From an archaeon GW2011_AR15 (GTDB taxonomy: Archaea > Nanobdellota > Nanobdellia > Woesearchaeales > GW2011-AR15), in contig CP010425.1 in NCBI GenBank assembly GCA_000830295.1, forward strand, positions 539,308-603,307: a stretch of DNA of 64,000 bases, read 5' to 3'. Positions 1-7,499 of this stretch are shown here, piece by piece; positions within the stretch are counted from its first letter, which is position 1, and the number at the start of each line of letters is the position of its first letter. The position numbers were made by a program, and so were the translations under genes. Under the pieces are notes generated by a model. That model saw only the letters and a program-made list of their open reading frames with translations. It was not told where the DNA came from and ran no database searches.

Positions 1-456
1 GGCTTTCCTCATGTACTGCCCAGCTATCCACACATAGGAATAGTTTCCCACTGCCCTGTGGGCCTCATCAAAGCCAAGCAGGGAAACTTCCTCGAGCCTT
101 ATCCTGTTTGCAATTATGTCATTCTCCAGGCCCTGCGGAGTTGAGAAAATAATTTTTGATGTCTTCCAGAGCTCTTCTCTTTTTGCAGGCGTTACATTGC
201 CTGTAAAAATCGCCATATCCTTTTCATCTATTTCAAGATGCCTCAGAAAGACATTATAATACTGGACGACCAGGGGCTTTGTCGGGCCAAGCAGAAGGAT
301 TTTTGAATCCGGGAATTCCTTAAGCCTCAAAGAGGCCAGCATCAGGAAGATATATGTTTTTCCGAGGCCTGTCGGAAGGACTACAAGAGTGTTCTTCTCA
401 GAGGCAGTCGCAAGTATTGTCTGCTGGTACAGCCTCGGCGCGAAATCTTTTATCAT
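1..456 (-). CDS. Hef-type helicase, N-terminal part (runs off the left edge)
   Basis: The 152 visible residues are the N-terminal half of an SF2 helicase domain. Motif Q-like PRLYQ is at about residue 7, Walker A PTGLGKT near 28, LLGPTKPLVVQ (motif Ia) near 56, the STPQG segment near 111, and the Walker B box DEAH near 133. The wording of the Ia and STPQG segments matches archaeal Hef (FANCM/XPF-like fork helicase-nuclease), which unwinds stalled forks and Holliday junctions. Family members carry a C-terminal ERCC4 nuclease, which would lie outside the window, so it cannot be confirmed here. The start ATG at 454-456 is the first in-frame one. Confidence 0.8.
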   Translation of the reverse strand, partial: MIKDFAPRLYQQTILATASEKNTLVVLPTGLGKTYIFLMLASLRLKEFPDSKILLLGPTKPLVVQYYNVFLRHLEIDEKDMAIFTGNVTPAKREELWKTSKIIFSTPQGLENDIIANRIRLEEVSLLGFDEAHRAVGNYSYVWIAGQYMRKA

Positions 457-564
457 GCAATTAGAGAAAGGAGATTTCTTTAAATAGGTTTATTATTGCT
501 GATGCGAAAAAGCTGATTTTCTTCAGCCCAAAATTTTATATACCACATATGTTTCTTGAACTGG

Positions 565-1359
565 ATGGTATTTGATACATTGCTTGGATGGACATTATCA
601 TTCCACCCCGCGCTTTCAATATTGATTCTCTCATTGATTGTCTCAATTATAATCACGCTGGCAATAAAATTCTTCACAGACCAAAGCCTTATGAAAGATC
701 TTAAGGAAGAGCTGAAAGAACTGCAGAGGCAGATGAAAGAGTTGAGAAACAACCCTAAAAAACTGGCTAAAGTCAATGACCGGGTTATGGAAGTCAATAT
801 GAAATACATGACGCATTCCATGAGGCCAACTTTATTTACATTCATTCCGATAATCCTTGTTTTCGGCTGGATGAACATGCATATAGGGTTTTATCCGCTA
901 ATGCCAAACGAGCCTTTTCAGCTTACTGCAGTATTTGAAGATGGATCAGACGGGCAGATATCAATGGTTCTTCCTGAAGGCATAACCCTGCTTGAGGGAG
1001 CTGCTGAAAGGGAAGTGCTGGACAATGAAGTCCAGTGGACACTTTCAGGGGAGCCGGGAGAATATGCTTTAGATGTGATGTACAAAGGCAAGACATACAC
1101 CAAGGACATCATAATAGCAGATGAGCCAATATATGCTCCTGTTGAAAAAAGCTTCAGGAAAAGCTATGTCCTGTTCACTTCTCCTGACGAGAACGGCCTG
1201 AATACAATAAAGCTGAGCAATAAGCAGATAATTCCCTTTGAGGATGTCCCTGTAATGAAAGATATTCCGTGGATAAGCACATTCAACTGGTTCTGGACAT
1301 ATTTCCTGTTCTCACTTGTTTTTAGCATGGGCCTGAGAAGGGCATTAAATATATATTAA
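565..1359 (+). CDS. EMC3/TMCO1 (DUF106) family membrane insertase-like protein
   Basis: 264 residues. A membrane helix at about 14-36 is followed by a charged coiled coil (about 40-85, rich in KELKELQ-type heptads), a second helix at about 91-112, and a third near 240-260. This helix/coiled-coil/helix pair is the hallmark of the Oxa1/YidC/EMC3 superfamily that inserts membrane proteins. Between helices 2 and 3 lies a polar, probably beta-rich segment of about 120 residues, which would face the outside. The ATG at 565 was preferred to a TTG at 556: a TATA box (TTTTATATA, 534-542) predicts a transcript start near 565, that is, a leaderless mRNA. Confidence 0.75.
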   Translation: MVFDTLLGWTLSFHPALSILILSLIVSIIITLAIKFFTDQSLMKDLKEELKELQRQMKELRNNPKKLAKVNDRVMEVNMKYMTHSMRPTLFTFIPIILVFGWMNMHIGFYPLMPNEPFQLTAVFEDGSDGQISMVLPEGITLLEGAAEREVLDNEVQWTLSGEPGEYALDVMYKGKTYTKDIIIADEPIYAPVEKSFRKSYVLFTSPDENGLNTIKLSNKQIIPFEDVPVMKDIPWISTFNWFWTYFLFSLVFSMGLRRALNIY

Positions 1360-1377
1360 CTCATATTTTGGATTAGC

Positions 1378-2448
1378 ATGCCATATAAAAACATGAATAG
1401 ATGGTCTTCTGAAAAAGCAAACAACTGGTATAAGAAGCAGGGCTGGATTGCAGGAATTAATTTCATCCCGAGCAATGCCGTCAACCAGCTGGAGATGTGG
1501 CAACAAGAGACTTTTGACCAGAAAACCATTGACAGGGAGCTGGGATATGCTGAAAAACTTGGCTTCAATGCTGCAAGAGTTTTCCTGCACAATCTCCTCT
1601 GGGAGCAGGACCCAGAAGGGTTTGTAAAAAGAATAGAAGCATATCTAAAAATAGCTGATAAGCGCGGCATTAAAACAATGTTTGTTCTTCTTGATGGCGT
1701 ATGGAATCCTTTTCCCAGACTTGGAAAACAGCCGGAGCCTCTGCCCTACATTCACAATTCAGGTTGGGTCCAGAGCGCCGGAGCAGAATATCTCAGAGAT
1801 GAAAGCAGGCATCCGCTGATAGAGTCATATGTGAAAGGCATAGTAAAGCATTTCGCGGATGACAGAAGAATCCTGATGTGGGATATTTTCAATGAACCGA
1901 ACAATCCCAACAGGGGATATATCGGAAAAGAAATCGTGAACAAGGAAAAAGCAGCCTTCAGGCTGCTTGCAAAGGCATTCTCATGGGCGCGGGATGCAAA
2001 GCCATCACAACCTATAACAGCAGGTGTATGGGGCAGCATGCTGTTTGGCATAATATGGAAAAAAAGAATAAACCAGTTTATGCTGGCCAATTCAGATGCC
2101 ATCACTTTCCACAGTTATAGGTCCGCAGGAAAACTGGAAAAGGAGATATTATATCTAAAAAAATTCAAACGCCCGGTCATCTGCACTGAATACATGGGAA
2201 GGCCATACAGCACTTTTGAGACATGCATGCCGGTCTTCAAAAAGCACAATACCGGCTGCTTCAGCTGGGGGCTTGTATCAGGGAAGACGCAGACAATTTA
2301 CCCGTGGTCATCATGGGCTTTAAGGCAGAAAAAAGAGCCAACAGTATGGTTTCATGACATTCTGAGGAAAGACGGGACAGCTTTCAACGAGAAAGAGGTT
2401 GAATTTATAAAAAATTTCACTAAAAAAACCTCCCACCATATTATCTGA
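1378..2448 (+). CDS. GH5-like glycoside hydrolase (cellulase/xylanase/mannanase clan)
   Basis: 356 residues with the layout of a clan-A (beta/alpha)8 glycosidase. The acid/base glutamate is in DIFNEPNN (about residue 170). The likely nucleophile glutamate is in CTEYMGRP (about 268), and an aromatic SWGLVSGKTQT segment follows. No signal peptide or membrane helix is visible, so the enzyme seems cytoplasmic, which is unusual for a polysaccharide-degrading GH5. It may act on an internal or imported glycan. A TATA-like stretch inside the end of the upstream gene (about 1344-1358) sits 25-30 bases before the ATG, so it probably has its own leaderless transcript. Substrate cannot be told from sequence. 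Confidence 0.75.
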   Translation: MPYKNMNRWSSEKANNWYKKQGWIAGINFIPSNAVNQLEMWQQETFDQKTIDRELGYAEKLGFNAARVFLHNLLWEQDPEGFVKRIEAYLKIADKRGIKTMFVLLDGVWNPFPRLGKQPEPLPYIHNSGWVQSAGAEYLRDESRHPLIESYVKGIVKHFADDRRILMWDIFNEPNNPNRGYIGKEIVNKEKAAFRLLAKAFSWARDAKPSQPITAGVWGSMLFGIIWKKRINQFMLANSDAITFHSYRSAGKLEKEILYLKKFKRPVICTEYMGRPYSTFETCMPVFKKHNTGCFSWGLVSGKTQTIYPWSSWALRQKKEPTVWFHDILRKDGTAFNEKEVEFIKNFTKKTSHHII

Positions 2449-2500
2449 AAAGCTAAACCTATACGATATATTTATAAAGCAACTTTTTTTCCAAGAAGGT

Positions 2501-2767
2501 ATGCCAGAGCCAAGATTCAGGTCAAGGACATATAGGAGAATAACTAAGAAGCTCCCAGGAGGAGACCATGTTATTCACTATGCCAAAAGGAAGCCCGGAG
2601 TGGCCAAATGCGCCAAATGCGGCGCCTCTCTTAAAGGCATACCAAGAGAAAGACCATACAAGATGCAGATCCTTGGCAAGAGCAAGAAGAGGAACGAGAG
2701 GCCATACGGCGGAAACCTCTGCTCAAAATGCTCAAGGCAGCTGATAAAAAAGGAAGCTAGACAATAA
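2501..2767 (+). CDS. rpl34e: Large-subunit ribosomal protein L34e
   Basis: 88 residues, the normal length for archaeal L34e. The N-terminus PRFRSRTYRRI is typical. Two CxxC pairs (CAKC near residue 38, CSKC near 76) form the zinc ribbon, and the protein is strongly basic. It binds 23S rRNA on the large subunit. A TATA box (ATATTTATAAA, from about 2467) lies upstream. L14e follows after 36 bases on the same strand, so the two r-protein genes are probably cotranscribed. Confidence 0.95.
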   Translation: MPEPRFRSRTYRRITKKLPGGDHVIHYAKRKPGVAKCAKCGASLKGIPRERPYKMQILGKSKKRNERPYGGNLCSKCSRQLIKKEARQ

Positions 2768-2803
2768 GTACATAACGTACTTGGCGGCAGGCGTGATGTG
2801 AAA

Positions 2804-3205
2804 ATGTACGAAACAGGAAGATTATGCGTGAAGATTGCCGGCAGAGATGCCAGGCAGAAATGTGTTATAATAGAAGTTCTTGATGATAATTTTGTCATGA
2901 TAGACGGCCAGACAAGAAGAAGAAAGTGCAACATAAAGCACCTTGAGCCTCTTGATAAGGTCCTTAAGCTCAAAAAAGGAGCATCCCATTCAGATGTTGT
3001 TTCTGCTCTCAAAAGCGAAGGTATTGAAGTGACTGAAAGAAAAACAAAAACCAAGAAAGAAAGAATAGTCAAAAAGAGAAAAGCAGCAGGGGAAATTGCC
3101 GAAAAGACAACTGAAGAACCTGCAAAAAAAGAAGAGCCTAAAGCAGTCAAGCCTGCCAAAGAGACAAAGAAAAAAGCAGAACTAAAAGAGAAGAAGAAAA
3201 AATAA
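2804..3205 (+). CDS. rpl14e: Large-subunit ribosomal protein L14e with long basic tail
   Basis: 133 residues. The first about 75 are the KOW/SH3-like L14e fold (YETGRLCVKIAGRDA..., then VMIDGQTRRRKCNIKHLEPL). The last about 55 are a low-complexity Lys/Glu/Ala tail, longer than usual for archaeal L14e (typically about 75-100 residues). Start choice: a GTG lies at 2798, but the ATG at 2804 aligns better with the family N-terminus and has the Shine-Dalgarno-like GTGAT (2793-2797) six bases upstream. Follows L34e in a likely operon. Confidence 0.9.
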   Translation: MYETGRLCVKIAGRDARQKCVIIEVLDDNFVMIDGQTRRRKCNIKHLEPLDKVLKLKKGASHSDVVSALKSEGIEVTERKTKTKKERIVKKRKAAGEIAEKTTEEPAKKEEPKAVKPAKETKKKAELKEKKKK

Positions 3206-3215
3206 TTTTTCTTAA

Positions 3216-4028
3216 TTACTTATTTTTGGCAACAACCTTCATTTCTTTCCATGCAAGCTCGAACAATTCTCCAAGCGCGCTTGCGAAGAAAGGCGTGTTT
3301 ACCCAGATTCCCACGTCATAAGTTGGGTGGACATCCATGTCATCATTTACCATGAACATCATTTCTTTGTTATCCACTATGATAAGCCTTGCCTTTATTT
3401 TTGTGTTCCTTATCTCAGCATGCTTTGCAGCTTCCTTAAGGCCTTTATGATTAGGGTCTGTTATAGGGGCGGCAATCCTTATTTTGACCCCTCTCTTGTG
3501 GAGCTCGTCAAATAAGGGACCGAGAGCCTCAACTTTCCTTATCAGGCCCTGCTCTGTTGATATCATATCAACAGTCTTTTCAGCGCTCCTTATCGTCATC
3601 TCCATATGATTATAGAGATTATGCCTTCCTCTCAGGCTTCCGCTCAGCTCGCTTGGCTCTATAAGCTCAATTCCCTGTGTGTGCAGTGAGCTAAGCTCCT
3701 GAAGAACATCAGTGGTTTTCAGGTTGTTAAGCCTCTCCACAGCGTCATCGGCATCTTTTCTCATATTTTTTTTGACACGCTCGACAACTTCAGTTGGCGG
3801 GACTGCAATATATTTTATCGGCTTGCCGATCTTCAAAACAACAAATCCTTTTTTCTCAAGGCTTTCAAGGACATCATATGACCTTGACCTTGGGACATTG
3901 GCAATATCAGAAAGCTCTCCTGCTGTTGATACTCCCCTTGAAAGCAGCGCTGTCCAGATCTTTACTTCATACAGATTTAGATTGAAATATCTTCTTAGCT
4001 TGCTAAGAAACTCATCTTTGACTATCAT
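3216..4028 (-). CDS. TrmB-family transcriptional regulator
   Basis: 270 residues. An N-terminal winged helix (about 10-75) contains LNLYEVKIWTALLSRG, helix-turn-helix VPRSRSYDVLESLEKKGFV, and wing residues. A short coiled coil follows, then a C-terminal PLD-like effector domain (about 125-270, RSAEKTVDMIST... and KIRIAAPITDP) as in the TrmB_C family. TrmB proteins control sugar uptake and central metabolism in archaea. The target here is unknown; the adjacent divergent acetyl-CoA synthetase genes are candidates. GTG at 4034 is possible, but ATG at 4028 follows GGTGTGA with suitable spacing. Confidence 0.85.
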   Translation of the reverse strand: MIVKDEFLSKLRRYFNLNLYEVKIWTALLSRGVSTAGELSDIANVPRSRSYDVLESLEKKGFVVLKIGKPIKYIAVPPTEVVERVKKNMRKDADDAVERLNNLKTTDVLQELSSLHTQGIELIEPSELSGSLRGRHNLYNHMEMTIRSAEKTVDMISTEQGLIRKVEALGPLFDELHKRGVKIRIAAPITDPNHKGLKEAAKHAEIRNTKIKARLIIVDNKEMMFMVNDDMDVHPTYDVGIWVNTPFFASALGELFELAWKEMKVVAKNK

Positions 4029-4187
4029 ACTCACACCCCGCGGTTATTTTAACTGGTTAAAAACTTAAAATAATTAATTGATACTAGTATTAATAGGTTG
4101 CGGTTTTTTTACCCCTATGTAGTATATCTTCTTTGTCCCTGAATATAAAGAAAAATATATATAGACGCCAAATATAGCAATCATAAT

Positions 4188-4820
4188 ATGCAGTTGTCCC
4201 AAAAAGAGGTGGGGAAACTTCTTAAAAAATACAGGATAAGTATGCCTGAGACACATATTCTTAGCAGCAGCCATATAACCGGCACGGGCCTGAAATTTCC
4301 TGCAGTTCTGAAAGTGGATTCGCCTGAAGTAATCCACAAATCAGACATGGGGCTTGTATTTACAGGGCTGAGAAGCATCCATGATATCAACAGCAGTCTC
4401 CATACAGCGCAGACAATACTGGAAATGCACATGATAAAGGATTACAGCTTTGTATTGCAGGAGACTGCCAGGGGCCATGAGGTTATAATGGGGATGAAGC
4501 GCGACAGGGCATTCGGCCCTGTTATTATATTCGGCCTTGGAGGCATATTTGTTGAGGTTATCAAAGACGTCAGCATGCGGATAGCTCCCCTGACAAAAGA
4601 AATGGCCGCGGAAATGATTGAAGAGATAAAAGGGGCAAAAATACTAAGCGGCTACAGGAATACAAAGCCGGCAAATAAGGAAAAACTTGCAGGCCTGCTG
4701 GTGAAATTATCTGAATTATCAATAAAAGAAAAACATATACAGGAGATTGATTTCAATCCTGTAATCGCCAATGAAAAAGAGGCCGTAGTTGTGGATGCGA
4801 GGATGATAACAGATGCTTGA
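4188..4820 (+). CDS. acdB: ADP-forming acetyl-CoA synthetase, beta (ATP-grasp) subunit
   Basis: 210 residues, matching the separate beta subunit of archaeal ADP-forming acyl-CoA synthetase. Visible signatures are PAVLKVDSPEVIHKSDMG (ATP-grasp subdomain, including the KSD motif), VLQETARGHEVIMGMKRD, the FGLGGIFVEV loop, and EIDFNPVI near the C-terminus. With the alpha subunit it converts acetyl-CoA + ADP + Pi to acetate + CoA + ATP, the main substrate-level ATP step in many fermentative archaea. It overlaps the alpha gene by 8 bases, implying translational coupling. A long TATA-like run (about 4153-4163) precedes the ATG. Confidence 0.92.
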   Translation: MQLSQKEVGKLLKKYRISMPETHILSSSHITGTGLKFPAVLKVDSPEVIHKSDMGLVFTGLRSIHDINSSLHTAQTILEMHMIKDYSFVLQETARGHEVIMGMKRDRAFGPVIIFGLGGIFVEVIKDVSMRIAPLTKEMAAEMIEEIKGAKILSGYRNTKPANKEKLAGLLVKLSELSIKEKHIQEIDFNPVIANEKEAVVVDARMITDA

Positions 4821-6201
4821 GAATTTCTTCAGCCCAAAATCAGTGGCAGTGATAGGTGCGTCAAGGGAGAGAAGTTCTGCAGGCCAGGGAATCCTCAGGA
4901 GCCTTCTCAAAGGCGGAGTTTTCAGGAGCAGCACAAACAGGCCGTTCAGAGGAAAGATATATGCTGTTAACCCGAAGGCGGATAATATCCTCGGTGTAAA
5001 ATGCTACTCCTCTGTGCTTGGCATAAAGGGGAAAATCGACCTTGCTGTGATTGCAGTCCCTGCAAAAATAGTCTCCAAGGTAATGAAAGAATGCATGCAG
5101 AAAAAAATACATGCGGTCATCATAATTTCGGCCGGGTTTTCAGAAGCAGGCCAGGAAGGGAAAGAATTGGAAAAGCAGATTCTTGAAATAGCCAGAAAAG
5201 GAAAAATAAGGATCTTGGGGCCGAACTGCCTGGGGCTGATGAGGCCTTCCTCAAATCTCAATGCATCTTTTGGTCCCTGCATGCCGAAAAAAGGAGATGT
5301 TGCTTTTTTTTCGCAGTCAGGAGCACTGATAGACAGCGTGATAGACTGGTCGCTTGAAAACAACTATGGGTTCAGCACAGTTGTTAGTATTGGAAACAAA
5401 GCAGACCTTACAGCAGAGGATTTTTTGCTGTGGGCGGAACACGATAAGGAGACAAAAGCAATTGCATTATATCTTGAAGACATAAAAGACGGCGGGAGAT
5501 TCATGGCAGCAGCAAAAAGGGTTTCCGCAAAAAAGCCTATTGTGGCCTTGAAATCAGGAAGGCTGGAAACAGGCATGAAGGCTGTGTCAAGCCATACAGG
5601 AGGACTGTCGGGAAGTTATGAAATTTACAAGACGGCATTCAGGCAGTCAGGAGTTCACATAGCGAACAGCGTAGATGATTTGTTTGAGATGACTGAGGCG
5701 CTTGCCCATCAGCCGCCGTGCAGGAACGGAATTGCAATAATAACAAACGGCGGAGGGGCAGGAGTGCTGTGCGCTGACCACTGCGAAGAGCTCGGCGTAA
5801 AACTTACAGAGCTTAGCGAACATACAATAAGAAAGCTTGACAGCTCAGGAAAAATGCATCCGGCATACTCAAGAAGCAACCCGCTGGACCTGGTCGGCGA
5901 TGCCCTTTCTGAAAGATATGATACTGCAATAGATACATTGCTCCAGCAAAAGGACATATACGGGCTGATAGTAATACAGACGCTGCAGACAATGACACAG
6001 CCTATACTTGACGCTAAGGCAGTTCTAAGGGCAAGGAAAAAATATCCCGGCAAGCCCATAATAACAAGCTACATGGGAGGCAAGTTCTCAAGGGAGGCAG
6101 CCGAGCTTCTTGAAGCCAACAAAGTCCCTGATTTCAACGTGCCGTATAAGGCAGCAAAGGCAATGAAAGCACTGATAGACAGGTATCTGTGGCTGCATTA
6201 G
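4813..6201 (+). CDS. acdA: ADP-forming acetyl-CoA synthetase, alpha subunit
   Basis: 462 residues, the full alpha subunit. A CoA-binding Rossmann domain (SVAVIGASRE near residue 10) is followed by the succinyl-CoA-ligase-like flavodoxin domains (GPNCLGLM near 139, FFSQSGALIDS near 164). The phospho-carrier histidine is in SSHTGGLSGS (about 258), and the C-terminal domain has ITNGGGAGVLCAD. It forms acetyl phosphate from acetyl-CoA and passes the phosphate through this histidine to the beta subunit. Together with acdB it suggests acetate-producing fermentation. Other acyl-CoA substrates are possible. Confidence 0.92.
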   Translation: MLENFFSPKSVAVIGASRERSSAGQGILRSLLKGGVFRSSTNRPFRGKIYAVNPKADNILGVKCYSSVLGIKGKIDLAVIAVPAKIVSKVMKECMQKKIHAVIIISAGFSEAGQEGKELEKQILEIARKGKIRILGPNCLGLMRPSSNLNASFGPCMPKKGDVAFFSQSGALIDSVIDWSLENNYGFSTVVSIGNKADLTAEDFLLWAEHDKETKAIALYLEDIKDGGRFMAAAKRVSAKKPIVALKSGRLETGMKAVSSHTGGLSGSYEIYKTAFRQSGVHIANSVDDLFEMTEALAHQPPCRNGIAIITNGGGAGVLCADHCEELGVKLTELSEHTIRKLDSSGKMHPAYSRSNPLDLVGDALSERYDTAIDTLLQQKDIYGLIVIQTLQTMTQPILDAKAVLRARKKYPGKPIITSYMGGKFSREAAELLEANKVPDFNVPYKAAKAMKALIDRYLWLH

Positions 6202-6273
6202 GTTTGGAAAGCTTTATAATTAAGATAATTCCTGGATTCTGATTGGTGGGGTAAAATTTCATTGCGTGATAAT

Positions 6274-7350
6274 ATGTGGGAATATGCATTTCTTGACGGG
6301 ACAAAATATGAACCTTCTAAGCATGATGAATTAATCAAGAAACCGTTATGGGCATTTAGCTCAGAAGAGATGGAAGAAATGGGGCTCCCCCTAATAAGAG
6401 ATACGGCAATCACACAGAAATATTTTGACGTAATCCTTGCAGCTGACAAATCAAAACCTACTCCGGACCAGTCCGGTTTCTATGTTCACACAGGCGGGAT
6501 GACTGAGAAAGGAAATATTGTATATGGGGGCAACCATGAAAAAGGGAGAGGAAAACAGGACACAATAACACACGGAGAAGAATCAGTTCTTGCAAGAGCG
6601 CTTGATGATTACGGAATAGAAGATCAGATTTCAATTATAGGCTTCTTAAGAGAAAAAGGGTTTGCCCCGGCCCCAAGGCATTGCGGACCGTGCAGGGACG
6701 GAATCCTGAAATATGACACAAGCAGGCTCAAGGTTTTCGGAGCCTCTAAAGACGGCGGGCATGTTGTGGTGTTGCCTTTCTCCAAATACCTGAAAGAAGA
6801 TTTTGAAGAGACAGATGAATTCCTGGATTTTCCAGGAGAGCAAATTGAAACAGCTGTACATGGCCTGAAAATAGCATCATACAGAGGGCTTTCAGGAACT
6901 CCGGAACTTGAAAAGAAAATGGAAGACGGATTATATGGTGCAGTGATTGTGGCAAAGAACGGAAAGATGTGGAAAGGCAGTTTCAGGGGGGATACAGCAT
7001 ACCACTCTTCATATACAATTTCAGCTGCAATAGACACATTCAGGAATTCCGGATTGTTAAGAGGAAGGGATATAGATATAGAAAAACTGATTCTGGTGTC
7101 TCAGAATTCCGCTCCGCAAATTCCTTACAAGGACAGGCAATATTTCCTTGATTTTGCAGAATCAGTCCAGCTGTTCAACAACAGGGGGGATGAGCCTCTT
7201 CCTGTTTACATGCTCCAGGCTGATGAAAAAGGGGATATAGTGAAAGGATGGAAAACAGACTCATACGAATGGCTGCCTCTTCCATTTTCCGGAAAGCTGT
7301 TTGGTCTCGGCCCGTCCTACGTGAAGAATATAGAAGCGTTATTAATCTAG
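6274..7350 (+). CDS. Cytidine-deaminase-like zinc protein with a second, degenerate domain
   Basis: 358 residues. A zinc deaminase signature is visible: HGEES (about residue 100, in place of H-A/V-E) and HCGPCRDG (about 137), giving the His and two Cys ligands plus the catalytic Glu. The second half (about 200-300) repeats the fold, with YHSSYTISAAIDTFRNSG where a motif should be but no Glu or Cys ligands. That resembles E. coli Cdd, which has one active and one broken domain per chain. It is longer than known Cdd (about 295), and the substrate may be different. Start: TTG at 6262 after GGTGGGG, or ATG at 6274 after GTGAT. I chose ATG. A TATA box lies at 6213-6221. Confidence 0.65.
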   Translation: MWEYAFLDGTKYEPSKHDELIKKPLWAFSSEEMEEMGLPLIRDTAITQKYFDVILAADKSKPTPDQSGFYVHTGGMTEKGNIVYGGNHEKGRGKQDTITHGEESVLARALDDYGIEDQISIIGFLREKGFAPAPRHCGPCRDGILKYDTSRLKVFGASKDGGHVVVLPFSKYLKEDFEETDEFLDFPGEQIETAVHGLKIASYRGLSGTPELEKKMEDGLYGAVIVAKNGKMWKGSFRGDTAYHSSYTISAAIDTFRNSGLLRGRDIDIEKLILVSQNSAPQIPYKDRQYFLDFAESVQLFNNRGDEPLPVYMLQADEKGDIVKGWKTDSYEWLPLPFSGKLFGLGPSYVKNIEALLI

Positions 7351-7499
7351 AAAATTACAGACAGATAATCTTCGGCATATTTATCTTCAACCCTCTATAT
7401 TTTCCGGTTTATCCATATTCTCAAAAATATATAATACAATACTATATAATCTAAGATAAGAAATCTTTATAATTAAGTTTATTTTTAGGATTGGGTAGA

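Noticed and set aside
2578..3159. 193-residue open frame on the minus strand across L34e and L14e
   Set aside because: It lies opposite two certain ribosomal protein genes and has low-complexity, Ser/Leu-rich translation typical of an antisense shadow.
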